A stretch of DNA of 64,000 nucleotides, taken from assembly GCA_910578335.1 (NCBI GenBank), contig CAJTPU010000008.1:24920-88919 (forward strand), in the 5' to 3' direction. The position numbers and the translations under genes are program-made. Shown in pieces: positions 51,424 to 60,782 of this stretch. Source of the stretch: an uncultured Lachnospiraceae bacterium. GTDB taxonomy: Bacteria; Bacillota; Clostridia; Lachnospirales; Lachnospiraceae. The notes below the pieces were generated by a model. The model made no database searches. It was not told where the DNA came from and saw only the letters and a program-made list of their open reading frames with translations. Every line of letters starts with the position of its first letter. The first letter of the stretch is position 1.

Positions 51424-54400
51424 ATGAAACCGAGGAAAACCGGCAAAAGAATCATGTCACTGGTGTTGACAGTTATCCTGATTCTGTCTCTGCTTCCTGA
51501 GGCAGCCATGGAAAGCCATGCAAAGACAGACCTTCTGATGGATGACTTTGACGAGATTATCAGTACATATAATATTGACGATTCGATTCCCTCATACAAG
51601 GATTATATGGAGCAGTATGGGAACGAGAACCGTCCGGACAGAACCATTGAGGTTTTGGCAGAAGAGTATGTGCGGTATGAGGAGAGCGACAAGGAAGCAG
51701 TTCCCACCGTATACGATGATTTTGAAGGTATGGCGGGCGGCAGCGTCCTGACCGGCGAGGATTCGCTGATTGAATTTGAGGTGGAGGTTCCGGAAAGCGG
51801 TCTCTACAACCTCTCCGTGGTGTATTATCCTGTGGAGGGCAAAAACTCTGATATCCAGAGGAGTGTGTTTGTTGACGGCGAGCTTCCTTTTGAGGAATTG
51901 TCCCTGCTCACCTTCCCGAGAGTCTGGACCAATTATGTGGAGGATTCCTACATAAACGAAAACGGCGTCAGGATTATGAACTGGGAAAAGGATAATCAGG
52001 GCAATGATGTAAAGCCGAAGACCATGGAAATTCCCGAGTGGCAGAGCAGATACCTCTACGACAGCAACGGCTATATCACGGAGCCGCTCGCCATCTATCT
52101 GGAAAAAGGCACCCATACGATTTCCATGCTTTCTTTAAAAGAGCCCATGCTGATTAACAGGCTGGTGCTTAACACGGAAGGCACGATTGCTCCCTATGCG
52201 GAAGTAAAGGCAGCCTGGGATGCGGCGGGTGCGGCAAATACGTCGGGGACGGTTATTATGCTGGAAGGCGAGTATGCAACCAAGACTTCCTCCCAGATGC
52301 TTTATCCCCAGCAGGACCAGTCTTCTCCGTCCGTTTCTCCCTCCAGCGCCAAGGAGCTGTTAAACAATTCCATCGGCGGCAATTCATGGAGGCTTGTGGG
52401 ACAGTGGATTGAGTGGAGCTTTGAAGTGCACGAAGCGGGCTATTACAACATTGCCCTTTACGATAAACAGAATTTCTCGCGAGGCATTCATGTTTCAAGG
52501 CGTATTACCATAGACGGGAAGGTGCCTTTTGAAGAAATGTCCGACTATGCATTTTCCTACGGGCAGAGCTGGCGTGAGGATGTGCTTGCGGACGAAAACG
52601 GCGATGCTTATATGTTTTATCTGGAAGCCGGAACACATACGCTGCGCATGGAGGCAGTGCTCGGTGAATTTTCCGAAATCGTAGGTCTGGTAGAGGAGTC
52701 CGTGCAGCAGCTCAACGGTATCTACAGACAGGTCATTAAGGTGACCGGTGTAAAGCCGGATACTTATCGTGACTATCAGCTTGCGGCGGTACTGCCGAAT
52801 TTGCATGACGAGCTTGTGGAGGCAAGGGATACGCTGAACGAAGCGCTTGCGCTGTTAGAGGTGGTTGCGGGCAGAAACACGGATAAGAAGACGGTACTCC
52901 TTACCATGCGCGACCAGTTAAACGATTTGATTAAGGATGAGGAATACTTTGTCCGTACCATCGGCTCCTACAAGGTAAATGTCAGGGCGCTCGGTACATG
53001 GATTACGCAGGTTATCAGCCAGCCTCTGCAGGTGGATAGAATTTATGTTTACTCACCGGGGGAGAAGATTAAATACAACAAAACCGGCTTCTTTGCAAGC
53101 GCCGGCTATGAAATTAAGAGATTGTACTATTCCTTCGTCATTGATTACAACAATATCGGCAGCGTTACGGAGGATTCCAAGGGCGGCGGCGAATCCATTA
53201 CCCTGTGGATTGGCTCCGGGCGTGACCAGGCAAATGTAATCAAAGCGCTGATTGATGAGAATTTTACCAGCCAGACAGGCATTGGCGTCAATGTACAGCT
53301 TGTCGACATGACGACCTTGTTAAAGGCGACGCTGGTGGGAGAAGGCCCCGATGTGGCGATTCAGGTGGCGAACACCAATGGTATTGCCGGAGCGGTTCTC
53401 AATACAGGTAATGACACGCCGGTTAATTACGGTATCCGAAATGCGGTGCTTGACTTGAATCAGTTCCCGGATATCGACGAGGTGCTTTCAAGATTTCCGG
53501 ATGCGGCGACGCTGCAGTTTTCTTATGACGGCGCTGTCTACGGGCTGCCGGAGACGCTGACTTATCCCGTTATGTTCTACCGGAAGGATATTCTGGCGGA
53601 AATCGGGCTGGAGGTTCCTACCACATGGGACGAGGTAAAGGTGGCGATGACGGTGCTTGCCAAGAACCAGATGGAATTCGGCATGCTGCCCACCGAGCAG
53701 ATATTTGCTTCCATGCTGTATCAGAACGGCGGTGCTTATTATACGGAGGATGCAAAGGCATCGGCATTGGATTCCGATGTTGCGGTCGGCGTATTCAAGG
53801 AGTTCTGTGAATATTATACGGATTACAAGCTGGATAAGGAAACCAGCGTGGAGGAACGCTTCAGGACGGGTGAATGTCCGATTATCATAGCAGATTACAC
53901 GACGTACAACAATTTTGCGGTATCCGCGCCGGATATTGCCGGACTTTGGAGCTTTACGCAGATACCCGGAACCGTAAAAGAGGACGGTACGGTGGACCAC
54001 TCTGTAGCGAGCACCGGTCTTGCCAGCATGATTATGGCTGACACAGAGCATCCGGATGCGAGCTGGGAATTTGTGAAGTGGTGGACCAGCGAGGAAACCC
54101 AGACCCAGTACGGGCGTGAGATGGAAGGTCTGATGGGTTCTGCGGCGAGAGTGCCGACGGCAAATTACAATGCCTTTCTGAATATGCCGTGGCCGGTGGA
54201 TGACTTTGCAGCATTGAAGAATTCTATGGAATGGGTAGAGGGAATCCCGCAGGTACCCGGCGGTTACTATTCATGGCGTAATGTGTATAATGCTTTCTAT
54301 ACGGTGGTGACGGAGACGGATACGGCACTGCCGAGAGAAGAGCTGATGGATAAGGTAATATACATCAATGCGGAAATAAACTACAAGCGTGAAGAGCTTG

Positions 54401-54426
54401 AACTGGATGTAGAAGACGGAAAGTAG
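51424..54426 (+). CDS. Giant extracellular solute-binding protein with N-terminal carbohydrate-binding-like modules
   Basis: A 1000-residue secreted protein. Signal peptide ends near MESHA (residue ~35); no lipobox, so anchoring must be indirect. Residues ~85-265 and ~275-435 look like two beta-sandwich modules with the CBM35/CBM6-type wording EVEVPESGLYNLSVVYYPV and WSFEVHEAGYYNIALYD plus YLEAGTHTLRM. A helical spacer (~440-530) follows. The family-1 sugar-binding fold covers ~590-960: ESITLWIGSGRDQANV, GPDVAIQVANTNGIAG, GLPETLTYPVMFYRKDIL, SWEFVKWWTSEETQTQYG. Typical binding proteins are ~420 residues. Captures a glycan for the downstream permeases; mannan oligosaccharides are likely from context. 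Confidence 0.85.
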   Translation: MKPRKTGKRIMSLVLTVILILSLLPEAAMESHAKTDLLMDDFDEIISTYNIDDSIPSYKDYMEQYGNENRPDRTIEVLAEEYVRYEESDKEAVPTVYDDFEGMAGGSVLTGEDSLIEFEVEVPESGLYNLSVVYYPVEGKNSDIQRSVFVDGELPFEELSLLTFPRVWTNYVEDSYINENGVRIMNWEKDNQGNDVKPKTMEIPEWQSRYLYDSNGYITEPLAIYLEKGTHTISMLSLKEPMLINRLVLNTEGTIAPYAEVKAAWDAAGAANTSGTVIMLEGEYATKTSSQMLYPQQDQSSPSVSPSSAKELLNNSIGGNSWRLVGQWIEWSFEVHEAGYYNIALYDKQNFSRGIHVSRRITIDGKVPFEEMSDYAFSYGQSWREDVLADENGDAYMFYLEAGTHTLRMEAVLGEFSEIVGLVEESVQQLNGIYRQVIKVTGVKPDTYRDYQLAAVLPNLHDELVEARDTLNEALALLEVVAGRNTDKKTVLLTMRDQLNDLIKDEEYFVRTIGSYKVNVRALGTWITQVISQPLQVDRIYVYSPGEKIKYNKTGFFASAGYEIKRLYYSFVIDYNNIGSVTEDSKGGGESITLWIGSGRDQANVIKALIDENFTSQTGIGVNVQLVDMTTLLKATLVGEGPDVAIQVANTNGIAGAVLNTGNDTPVNYGIRNAVLDLNQFPDIDEVLSRFPDAATLQFSYDGAVYGLPETLTYPVMFYRKDILAEIGLEVPTTWDEVKVAMTVLAKNQMEFGMLPTEQIFASMLYQNGGAYYTEDAKASALDSDVAVGVFKEFCEYYTDYKLDKETSVEERFRTGECPIIIADYTTYNNFAVSAPDIAGLWSFTQIPGTVKEDGTVDHSVASTGLASMIMADTEHPDASWEFVKWWTSEETQTQYGREMEGLMGSAARVPTANYNAFLNMPWPVDDFAALKNSMEWVEGIPQVPGGYYSWRNVYNAFYTVVTETDTALPREELMDKVIYINAEINYKREELELDVEDGK

Positions 54427-54438
54427 GAGGAGGAAAAG

Positions 54439-55398
54439 ATGGCTGGAAACGGAGAAATTTCCGAAGTAAAAGTATCACAGGAAGCGCTTGACATAGCTAA
54501 AAAGCAGGCGACCTTAGGATACCGGATAAAGCGGAACAAAGCCTGCTACATGATGCTGGCGCCTTACTTTATATTGTTTTTCCTCTTTACGGTTATTCCG
54601 GTAATCTTGAGCGTATGTTTCAGTTTTACCTACTATAATATGTTGGAAATGCCGGAGTTTATAGGCTGGAAAAACTATATTAAGTTGTTCCTGGAAGATG
54701 ACATTTTTATGAAGGCACTGAAAAATACTATGATTCTGGCAGTAGTCACAGGACCGGTCAGTTATTTCCTATGTCTGCTGTTTGCATGGATTATCAACGA
54801 GTTTAAGGGCTGGGTAAGGGCGTTTTTAACCTTGATATTCTATGCGCCCAGTATCTGCGGTAACGCTTATGTGGTTTGGACGCTGATTCTTTCCGGTGAC
54901 CGCTACGGTTACTTAAACGGTTTTTTGATGGACCTTGGTATATTGGATAATGCTATTATCTGGATGAAGACGGAAAAGTACGTGCTTCCCTTCCTGATAG
55001 TCGTACAGCTCTGGCTGAGCCTTGGAACCGGCTTCTTGTCCTTTATTGCAGGTCTGCAGACGGTAGACAAATCTTTGTACGAGGCGGCGGCGTTAGACGG
55101 CGTAAAAAACCGCTGGCAGGAGCTTTGGTATGTGACGCTTCCCGCGATGAAGCCCCAGCTTATGTTTGGTGCGGTTATGCAGATTACGCAGGCGTTTGCG
55201 ATTTCGGATGTATCCATACAGCTCGCAGGCAACCCTTCCGTCAACTATGCCGGCGCGACGGTGGTTACCCACTTGTTAGACTACGGTACCGTCCGCTTTG
55301 AGATGGGATACGCTTCGGCGATTGCAACGGTGCTGTTCCTCCTGATGGTGGGCAGTAACCTCTTAGTACAAAAACTGTTAAGGAGGGTAGGAGAATAA
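54439..55398 (+). CDS. Sugar ABC transporter permease 1 (MalF type)
   Basis: A 319-residue permease. A soluble N-terminal ~35 residues precede six helices; the coupling loop EAAALDGVKNRWQELWYVTLP (EAA motif, residues ~214-234) contacts the ATPase. Start follows AGGAGGAGG. It overlaps the next permease by one base (TAATG). Pair 1 of the operon (with 55398-56300) and the first partner of the giant binding protein. No ATPase is encoded nearby, as usual for the CUT1 family, which shares an MsmK-type ATPase. Confidence 0.92.
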   Translation: MAGNGEISEVKVSQEALDIAKKQATLGYRIKRNKACYMMLAPYFILFFLFTVIPVILSVCFSFTYYNMLEMPEFIGWKNYIKLFLEDDIFMKALKNTMILAVVTGPVSYFLCLLFAWIINEFKGWVRAFLTLIFYAPSICGNAYVVWTLILSGDRYGYLNGFLMDLGILDNAIIWMKTEKYVLPFLIVVQLWLSLGTGFLSFIAGLQTVDKSLYEAAALDGVKNRWQELWYVTLPAMKPQLMFGAVMQITQAFAISDVSIQLAGNPSVNYAGATVVTHLLDYGTVRFEMGYASAIATVLFLLMVGSNLLVQKLLRRVGE

Positions 55399-56300
55399 TG
55401 AGCAGACAAAAAAATTATTTGAAGCCCTACAAAAAGCGCCGTTTTTTTAAACCAAAAGAGAAAAAACTGAACCGTTCCATGGCGGGTAACACGCTTTTGT
55501 TTGTGATTATGGCTATCTGCGGTGTGGCGATGATAATGCCGCTTGTCATGGTTATCAACAACTGCTTAAAGCCTCTGGATGAATTGTACCAGTTCCCGCC
55601 CAAGATTTTTGTACGAAATCCTACTTTGGAAAACTTCTCGGATTTGTTCACCATTATGAACGATTCGTGGGTGCCTTTTTCCAGATACATATTAAATACG
55701 ATTATCATTACCGGCGGTGGTATGGTGGGGCATGTTATCATTGCTTCCCTTGCCGCATATCCGCTGGCAAAGCATAATTTCCCCGGCAAAGGGATTCTCT
55801 TCCAGATGGTAGTGCTTTCCATGATGTTCCACTGGACGGTTACCCAGACACCGCAGTACATGATGATTTCGTGGCTGCATATCAATAACAGCTACTGGGC
55901 GCTGATTTTGCCGGCATGTTCCTTTGGTATGGGTCTTTACCTGATGAAACAGTTTATGGAGCAGCTTCCGGATTCCCTGATGGAGTCGGCGAGACTGGAC
56001 GGTGCAAGCGAGTGGTGTATTTTCTGGAAGATTGTAATGCCTAACGTAAAACCGGCATGGCTGACACTGGCTATTTTCCAGTTCCAGCAGATGTGGAGCA
56101 ACACAGGAAGCACCTTCTTACGGGACGAAGCATTGAAGCCCCTGCAGTACTCCCTGCAGCAGATTTCGGCAGGCGGTATGGCGAGAGCAGGCGCGGCGGC
56201 AGCAGTAACCTTTATTATCGCGGCAGTGCCGATTACCTTCTTCCTGATTTGCCAGAGAAATATTTTGGAAACCATGACTTCATCCGGTATGAAAGATTAA
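55398..56300 (+). CDS. Sugar ABC transporter permease 2 (MalG type)
   Basis: A 300-residue permease with six helices and the EAA-type loop ESARLDGASEWCIFWKIVMP (residues ~195-214). A basic N-terminal tail (KPYKKRRFFKPKEKK) precedes helix 1. In MalG-type permeases the C terminus often inserts in the pore; here it ends TMTSSGMKD. Forms the heterodimeric channel with the preceding permease. Confidence 0.92.
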   Translation: MSRQKNYLKPYKKRRFFKPKEKKLNRSMAGNTLLFVIMAICGVAMIMPLVMVINNCLKPLDELYQFPPKIFVRNPTLENFSDLFTIMNDSWVPFSRYILNTIIITGGGMVGHVIIASLAAYPLAKHNFPGKGILFQMVVLSMMFHWTVTQTPQYMMISWLHINNSYWALILPACSFGMGLYLMKQFMEQLPDSLMESARLDGASEWCIFWKIVMPNVKPAWLTLAIFQFQQMWSNTGSTFLRDEALKPLQYSLQQISAGGMARAGAAAAVTFIIAAVPITFFLICQRNILETMTSSGMKD

Positions 56301-56315
56301 TAGGAGGGAACGGAA

Positions 56316-57803
56316 ATGAAAAGATTTGTAAGGCTACGAAAAATCATATCCCTCTGCCTTGCAGCGTTTGTACTGGCGCTGGCGGCGGGAGAGAGCGCAT
56401 ATGCCTCCGAGCTTCCGTATGATACCTATAATTATGACTATCGGGAGTACATTCATTTTACACCGGCGGCGTACGTGCCGTCGGGAACCGTAAAAGGAAC
56501 GGATTTGACATGGAACGGAGAGCCGATTGGCAGATTTGTGACGCCGCAGGATTTGTGTAAGGATGCGGACGGTTCCATTTATATAGCGGATACGGGCAAC
56601 AACCGTATCGTCATACTGGACCGCAGTATGACAAAGGTATTGAACGTGATTACCACCTTTGACAACAACGGCACGGAGGACAGCTTCAAGCAGCCTTATG
56701 GCGTGGCTGTCTCGGAAAAGAACCTGATTTATGTGGCGGATTCCCAGAACAATCGTGTCGTGGTGCTTTCTCAGGACGGCAAGGTGGTGCAGATTGTGGA
56801 AAATCCCCAGTCCGAGAGTTTGGAGGAGGGATATGTATTTGTACCTCTCAAAGTGGTTGTGGATTATGCGGACAGAATTTACGTGATTGCACAGAATATG
56901 TTCGAAGGTATCATGGTCTTTGAGAGCAACGGAACCTTTTCCAGTTTCTTTGGTACGATTGAAGTAGAAATCAGTCTTTGGGAAAAGTTCTGGAAGCGTC
57001 TGGCGAGCAAAGAAGAGCGTGCGAAGCAGGCACTCTTTATCCCGACAGAATTTACCGGTATTGATATTGACCCCGACGGTTTTGTGTACGCGTCCAATAT
57101 CGACCCGAAGGGTATACAGGGTGTGCGGCGTTTAAATCCCCGCGGTGAGGATGTTATTAAGAAGGGGGAGAATAAAAACGTAGGCGGAGACCTTTGGATA
57201 AACGGTACGACAGAGTATGCGGGACCTTCCCAGTTTACGGATGTGGTGTACCGCGGCAATGGTATCTACTCCTGCCTTGACAGGAAGAGAGGGCGTATCT
57301 TCACTTACGACCACGAAGGAAATCTGCTCTATGTCTTTGGCGGTCTGGGTACGCAGACGGGTACCTTCTCCATGCCGGTGGCAGTGGAGGATATCGGCGG
57401 CATGCTGGTAGTGTTGGATGCCACGCGGGGCGAAATCATCTTCTTTAGTGAGACAGAGTACGGAAGGCTGATTAACGAGGCGGTGTCCCTTCGGTATGAC
57501 GGTGACGAGGCTGAGGCAGTGGCGCTCTGGCAGAGGGTACTGGAGCTCGATGAAAACAACGAGCTTGCCAACACCGGTATCGGCAAGGCATACCTGACGG
57601 CGGGCGATTATGTGCAGGCGATGAAGTACCTGAAGCTGGGCATGAGCCGCGACCACTATTCCGTTGCATACAGACGATACCGTAACGCTATGCTGACGCA
57701 GAATGCAAGTTATTTCCTGACAGGGATTCTGCTTCTGATAGTGGTGGTTACGGTTGTAAAGAAAGTAAGAAAGAAAAAGAAAGGGGGAGCCTTAGATGCG
57801 TAA
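56316..57803 (+). CDS. Membrane-anchored beta-propeller (NHL-like) and TPR protein
   Basis: A 495-residue protein. Signal peptide or N-terminal anchor ~1-30, then repeats of the NHL wording (GSIYIADTGNNRIVILD, NLIYVADSQNNRVVVLSQDG, residues ~85-150) continuing to ~375, consistent with a six-bladed propeller. A TPR-like pair (~390-450: WQRVLELDENNELANTGIGKAYLTAGDYVQA, in part), and a C-terminal membrane helix (~467-485) with basic tail RKKKKGG. So the propeller faces outside. Function unknown; its constant presence between permeases suggests it docks transporter, enzyme or glycan. Overlaps the Yip1 gene by eight bases. Confidence 0.8.
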   Translation: MKRFVRLRKIISLCLAAFVLALAAGESAYASELPYDTYNYDYREYIHFTPAAYVPSGTVKGTDLTWNGEPIGRFVTPQDLCKDADGSIYIADTGNNRIVILDRSMTKVLNVITTFDNNGTEDSFKQPYGVAVSEKNLIYVADSQNNRVVVLSQDGKVVQIVENPQSESLEEGYVFVPLKVVVDYADRIYVIAQNMFEGIMVFESNGTFSSFFGTIEVEISLWEKFWKRLASKEERAKQALFIPTEFTGIDIDPDGFVYASNIDPKGIQGVRRLNPRGEDVIKKGENKNVGGDLWINGTTEYAGPSQFTDVVYRGNGIYSCLDRKRGRIFTYDHEGNLLYVFGGLGTQTGTFSMPVAVEDIGGMLVVLDATRGEIIFFSETEYGRLINEAVSLRYDGDEAEAVALWQRVLELDENNELANTGIGKAYLTAGDYVQAMKYLKLGMSRDHYSVAYRRYRNAMLTQNASYFLTGILLLIVVVTVVKKVRKKKKGGALDA

Positions 57804-58428
57804 ATATTTTTCAAAGGAAAAATGGCAATACATGCTGTATACGATTTCTCATCCGATGGACGGTTATTACTGGATACGGCATGCAGAAAGAGGAAGCGTT
57901 CCCCTTGCAATTTTACTGGTTGTGATATTTTCCTGTTGCTTCACGGCGAACCGGCTTTTGGCGAGCTTTGTGGTAAATGATTTGGACCCAAGAACGGTGG
58001 ACAGTTTGTATGAGCTTTTGGGTGTGCTTGCTTTTTATCTGCTTTTGTGTGTCAGCAACTGGTCCATCACCTGTCTGATGAACGGCGAGGGCAGGATGAA
58101 GGACATTGCCGTAGCCGTCGGGTACGGTACGGTGCCAATCAGCTTTGTACTTGTCCTTGCAACCATTGTCAGTCAGTTTATTGCAGATGACGAACAGGCA
58201 TTTTATACTTTGCTTCTGGTGGTTGGAATTGCTTACGGTGTGATTATGATTCTGGTTGGCATTATGCAGGTACATAACTACACGCTGGGCAAGACCCTGC
58301 TGACTTTGTTTTTGACGGTACTCGCCATGCTAATCATCATCTTCTTATTGCTGCTTTTGAGCAATCTTTTGGGTATGGTGGTGAACTTCTTTAGGAGCGT
58401 GTACACGGAACTTATATTTAGGACGTAG
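57796..58428 (+). CDS. Yip1-family membrane protein
   Basis: A 210-residue protein with a short cytoplasmic N terminus (HPMDGYYWIRHAERGSV) and five hydrophobic helices, resembling the Yip1 domain. The bacterial members are of unknown function and often sit beside transporters and secreted-enzyme genes. Start lies within the end of the propeller gene; the next gene starts within 12 bases. Possibly an assembly or anchoring partner of the propeller and DUF5696 proteins (inference). Confidence 0.75.
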   Translation: MRKYFSKEKWQYMLYTISHPMDGYYWIRHAERGSVPLAILLVVIFSCCFTANRLLASFVVNDLDPRTVDSLYELLGVLAFYLLLCVSNWSITCLMNGEGRMKDIAVAVGYGTVPISFVLVLATIVSQFIADDEQAFYTLLLVVGIAYGVIMILVGIMQVHNYTLGKTLLTLFLTVLAMLIIIFLLLLLSNLLGMVVNFFRSVYTELIFRT

Positions 58429-58439
58429 GAGGCAGGATG

Positions 58440-60782
58440 ATGAAATCTTCTAAGGAAAAGAAAACGAAACAGCCTATGAGCCTAACCAGAAAGGTGGTGC
58501 TCAGCCTTTTAGGCATTGCTGCCGTAATCGTAGTCACATATCTGGCTTATTATTTTATTCATTATATGTGGTATGACGGATATAAAAAATATCTCACTGC
58601 CTACGATTATGAAGAGGGTGGCGCGTTTACACCCATGCAGGAAGCGAAGAGCGATGTGCAGGGCTATGAGCTGGTATGTGAGAATGAATTTCTGAAGCTG
58701 TACACGGACACAAAGACGGCGAATATAGCTGTGTATGACAAGCGGGACGGCTCCATCACTTACTCCAATCCACTAAATCCGGAGGAGGATAGTCTGGCGA
58801 ACGCTGCCAATATCAACTACTTAAAGTCCCAGCTTATTGTGCAGTATTACAATGCGGATGTGCGTTCCGCCAACTATGACAGCTACAGCCAGTCGGTTGC
58901 CAAGGGACAGTTTTCGGTAGAGGGACTTGCAAATGGCATCCGCTATATCTACCAAATCGGAGACTTGGCAGGCGCTTATGCGGAAGTTGCTTTGGAATAC
59001 CGTCTGGAAAAGGATAAGCTGCTGGTTTCCGTTCCCACAAACCGTATTGTCGAGCACGGCGAATGCTTTGTTTACCGGATTCAGATGCTGCGCTATATGG
59101 GCGCCGGACATAACACGGAAGAGGGGTACATGGTGGTGCCGAACGGTTCCGGTTCCTTGATTTATTTTAACAACGGGAAAACTTCCGCGGACAATTATAC
59201 GCAGTATATTTACGACATCGACCCGATGGTATCAACCTACACCACACTCGAAAATGTCAGCAGCGCGAAGCTGCCGGTATTCGGTATCTGCAGACCGGAC
59301 AGGAGTATGCTTGTCACGGTGGAGGACGGTGCGACGACTGCGTTGATTACGGCGAGTGTTTCCGGCAGCCTTAACGATTATAATTATGTATACCCGACCT
59401 TTATCCTGCGCAACATTGACAATCTCCGTATGTTTGGAAATTCCACGACGGACGTATTTGTAATGGAGCCGGAGCTGTATGATATAAATTTGGAGGTGAG
59501 CTATGCATTCCCGGGAGAAAATTATCAGGGATATGCGGGACTTGCCAATTATTACAGGGAACGCCTGATTGCAGAGGGTGTGCTGACTCCGGATAAGACC
59601 GGCGGAGATATTCCTTTTTACTATGACGTGATTACGGGCGTAAAAGAGACGGCGCATTTTCTGGGAACCCAGTATCTGCATACCTTCTCCATGACGAATT
59701 TTAATCAGGCGAGGGAGATGGCAGAGACGCTTTCACAGGACGGCATTACCAATCAGGTAATGAATCTGCAGGGCTGGTTTAACGGCGGTTATTATCACGA
59801 CGCACCGCACGATATCAAAGTGCCGATGAAGTTAGGCGGCAGGTCAGGGCTGGAAAAATTAGAGGATGCCATGACAGCCATGGGCGGCAGGCTCTATGTG
59901 GATGTGGCGTTCCAGCAGGTGACGTTTGCAGATGAGCATTTTAATTACAATGCGGAAGGCTCCCGCTACTATGGCGCAGGTTACGTGGCGGCATTCGGGC
60001 AGGTCAATCCGACAACGCTGCGCAATACATCAGGACTTGATTATTTTGAGACAAGGTACGATTTGCTTTCACCCAAGTTTCTGCCAAGATATGTGAGCAA
60101 GTTTGTAAAGAAGATTAGAAAATATGATGTGGGCGGCATTTCCCTCAGGGATTTGGGCAACGTGCTTACCTCCGACAAAAAGCGAACGGAAATCATCGAC
60201 AGGGAGGCGGCATTAGACATCGTGGAGGGACAGCTTGCACTGTTGAAGGATACCGGTAAGCGCCTGATGATGAATGCGGCAAATGCTTACAGCTTTGCTT
60301 ACAGCACGGACATCATTAATGTACCGATTACGAACAACACCTACGCCATTGTAGATGAAAGCATTCCTTTTTATGAGATGGTTATCCACGGATGCATCTC
60401 CTATTCCACAGAGCTTTTGAATTATGAGGACGAGGAGGATATGACCGGTGTTATCCTGCAGATGATTGAGGCAGGTGCAGCTCCCCACTATGTATTTACA
60501 TGGAAGAATTCCAGCGAGATGAAGGACACCGGATTAAACCGCTACTATGCGACTACCTTTACTGTGTGGAAGGGAGAAGCGGTGGAAATTTATAACCGTG
60601 TGAATGATGCATTGAAGTATGTTTCCGGCGCCATGATGGTGAACCATGAAATCCTGGATGGCGGGGTGCGGAAAGTCACCTACGACAACGGCGTGAGCAT
60701 TTACATTAATTATGGCAGTGAGACACAGAAGGTGGACGGCATGGAGATACCTGCCATGTCCTACAGAATGGAGGGGATTTAA
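58440..60782 (+). CDS. DUF5696 protein, membrane-anchored, TIM-barrel glycosidase-like (inferred)
   Basis: A 780-residue protein with an N-terminal anchor helix (residues ~20-42) and the remainder outside the membrane. I place it in DUF5696 from its operon context and overall look. Residues ~75-330 read as a beta-rich sandwich; ~375-690 have features of a (beta/alpha)8 barrel: MNLQGWFNGGYYHD, GGRLYVDVAFQQVTF, YDVGGISLRDLGNVLTS, LMMNAANAYSF. The C-terminal ~60 residues form a beta tail. Candidate acidic catalytic residues (Asp in VDVAF, Asp in LRDLG) cannot be assigned. Function undetermined; a glycosidase role is inferred. ATG two codons before is equally near AGGAGG. Confidence 0.75.
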   Translation: MKSSKEKKTKQPMSLTRKVVLSLLGIAAVIVVTYLAYYFIHYMWYDGYKKYLTAYDYEEGGAFTPMQEAKSDVQGYELVCENEFLKLYTDTKTANIAVYDKRDGSITYSNPLNPEEDSLANAANINYLKSQLIVQYYNADVRSANYDSYSQSVAKGQFSVEGLANGIRYIYQIGDLAGAYAEVALEYRLEKDKLLVSVPTNRIVEHGECFVYRIQMLRYMGAGHNTEEGYMVVPNGSGSLIYFNNGKTSADNYTQYIYDIDPMVSTYTTLENVSSAKLPVFGICRPDRSMLVTVEDGATTALITASVSGSLNDYNYVYPTFILRNIDNLRMFGNSTTDVFVMEPELYDINLEVSYAFPGENYQGYAGLANYYRERLIAEGVLTPDKTGGDIPFYYDVITGVKETAHFLGTQYLHTFSMTNFNQAREMAETLSQDGITNQVMNLQGWFNGGYYHDAPHDIKVPMKLGGRSGLEKLEDAMTAMGGRLYVDVAFQQVTFADEHFNYNAEGSRYYGAGYVAAFGQVNPTTLRNTSGLDYFETRYDLLSPKFLPRYVSKFVKKIRKYDVGGISLRDLGNVLTSDKKRTEIIDREAALDIVEGQLALLKDTGKRLMMNAANAYSFAYSTDIINVPITNNTYAIVDESIPFYEMVIHGCISYSTELLNYEDEEDMTGVILQMIEAGAAPHYVFTWKNSSEMKDTGLNRYYATTFTVWKGEAVEIYNRVNDALKYVSGAMMVNHEILDGGVRKVTYDNGVSIYINYGSETQKVDGMEIPAMSYRMEGI

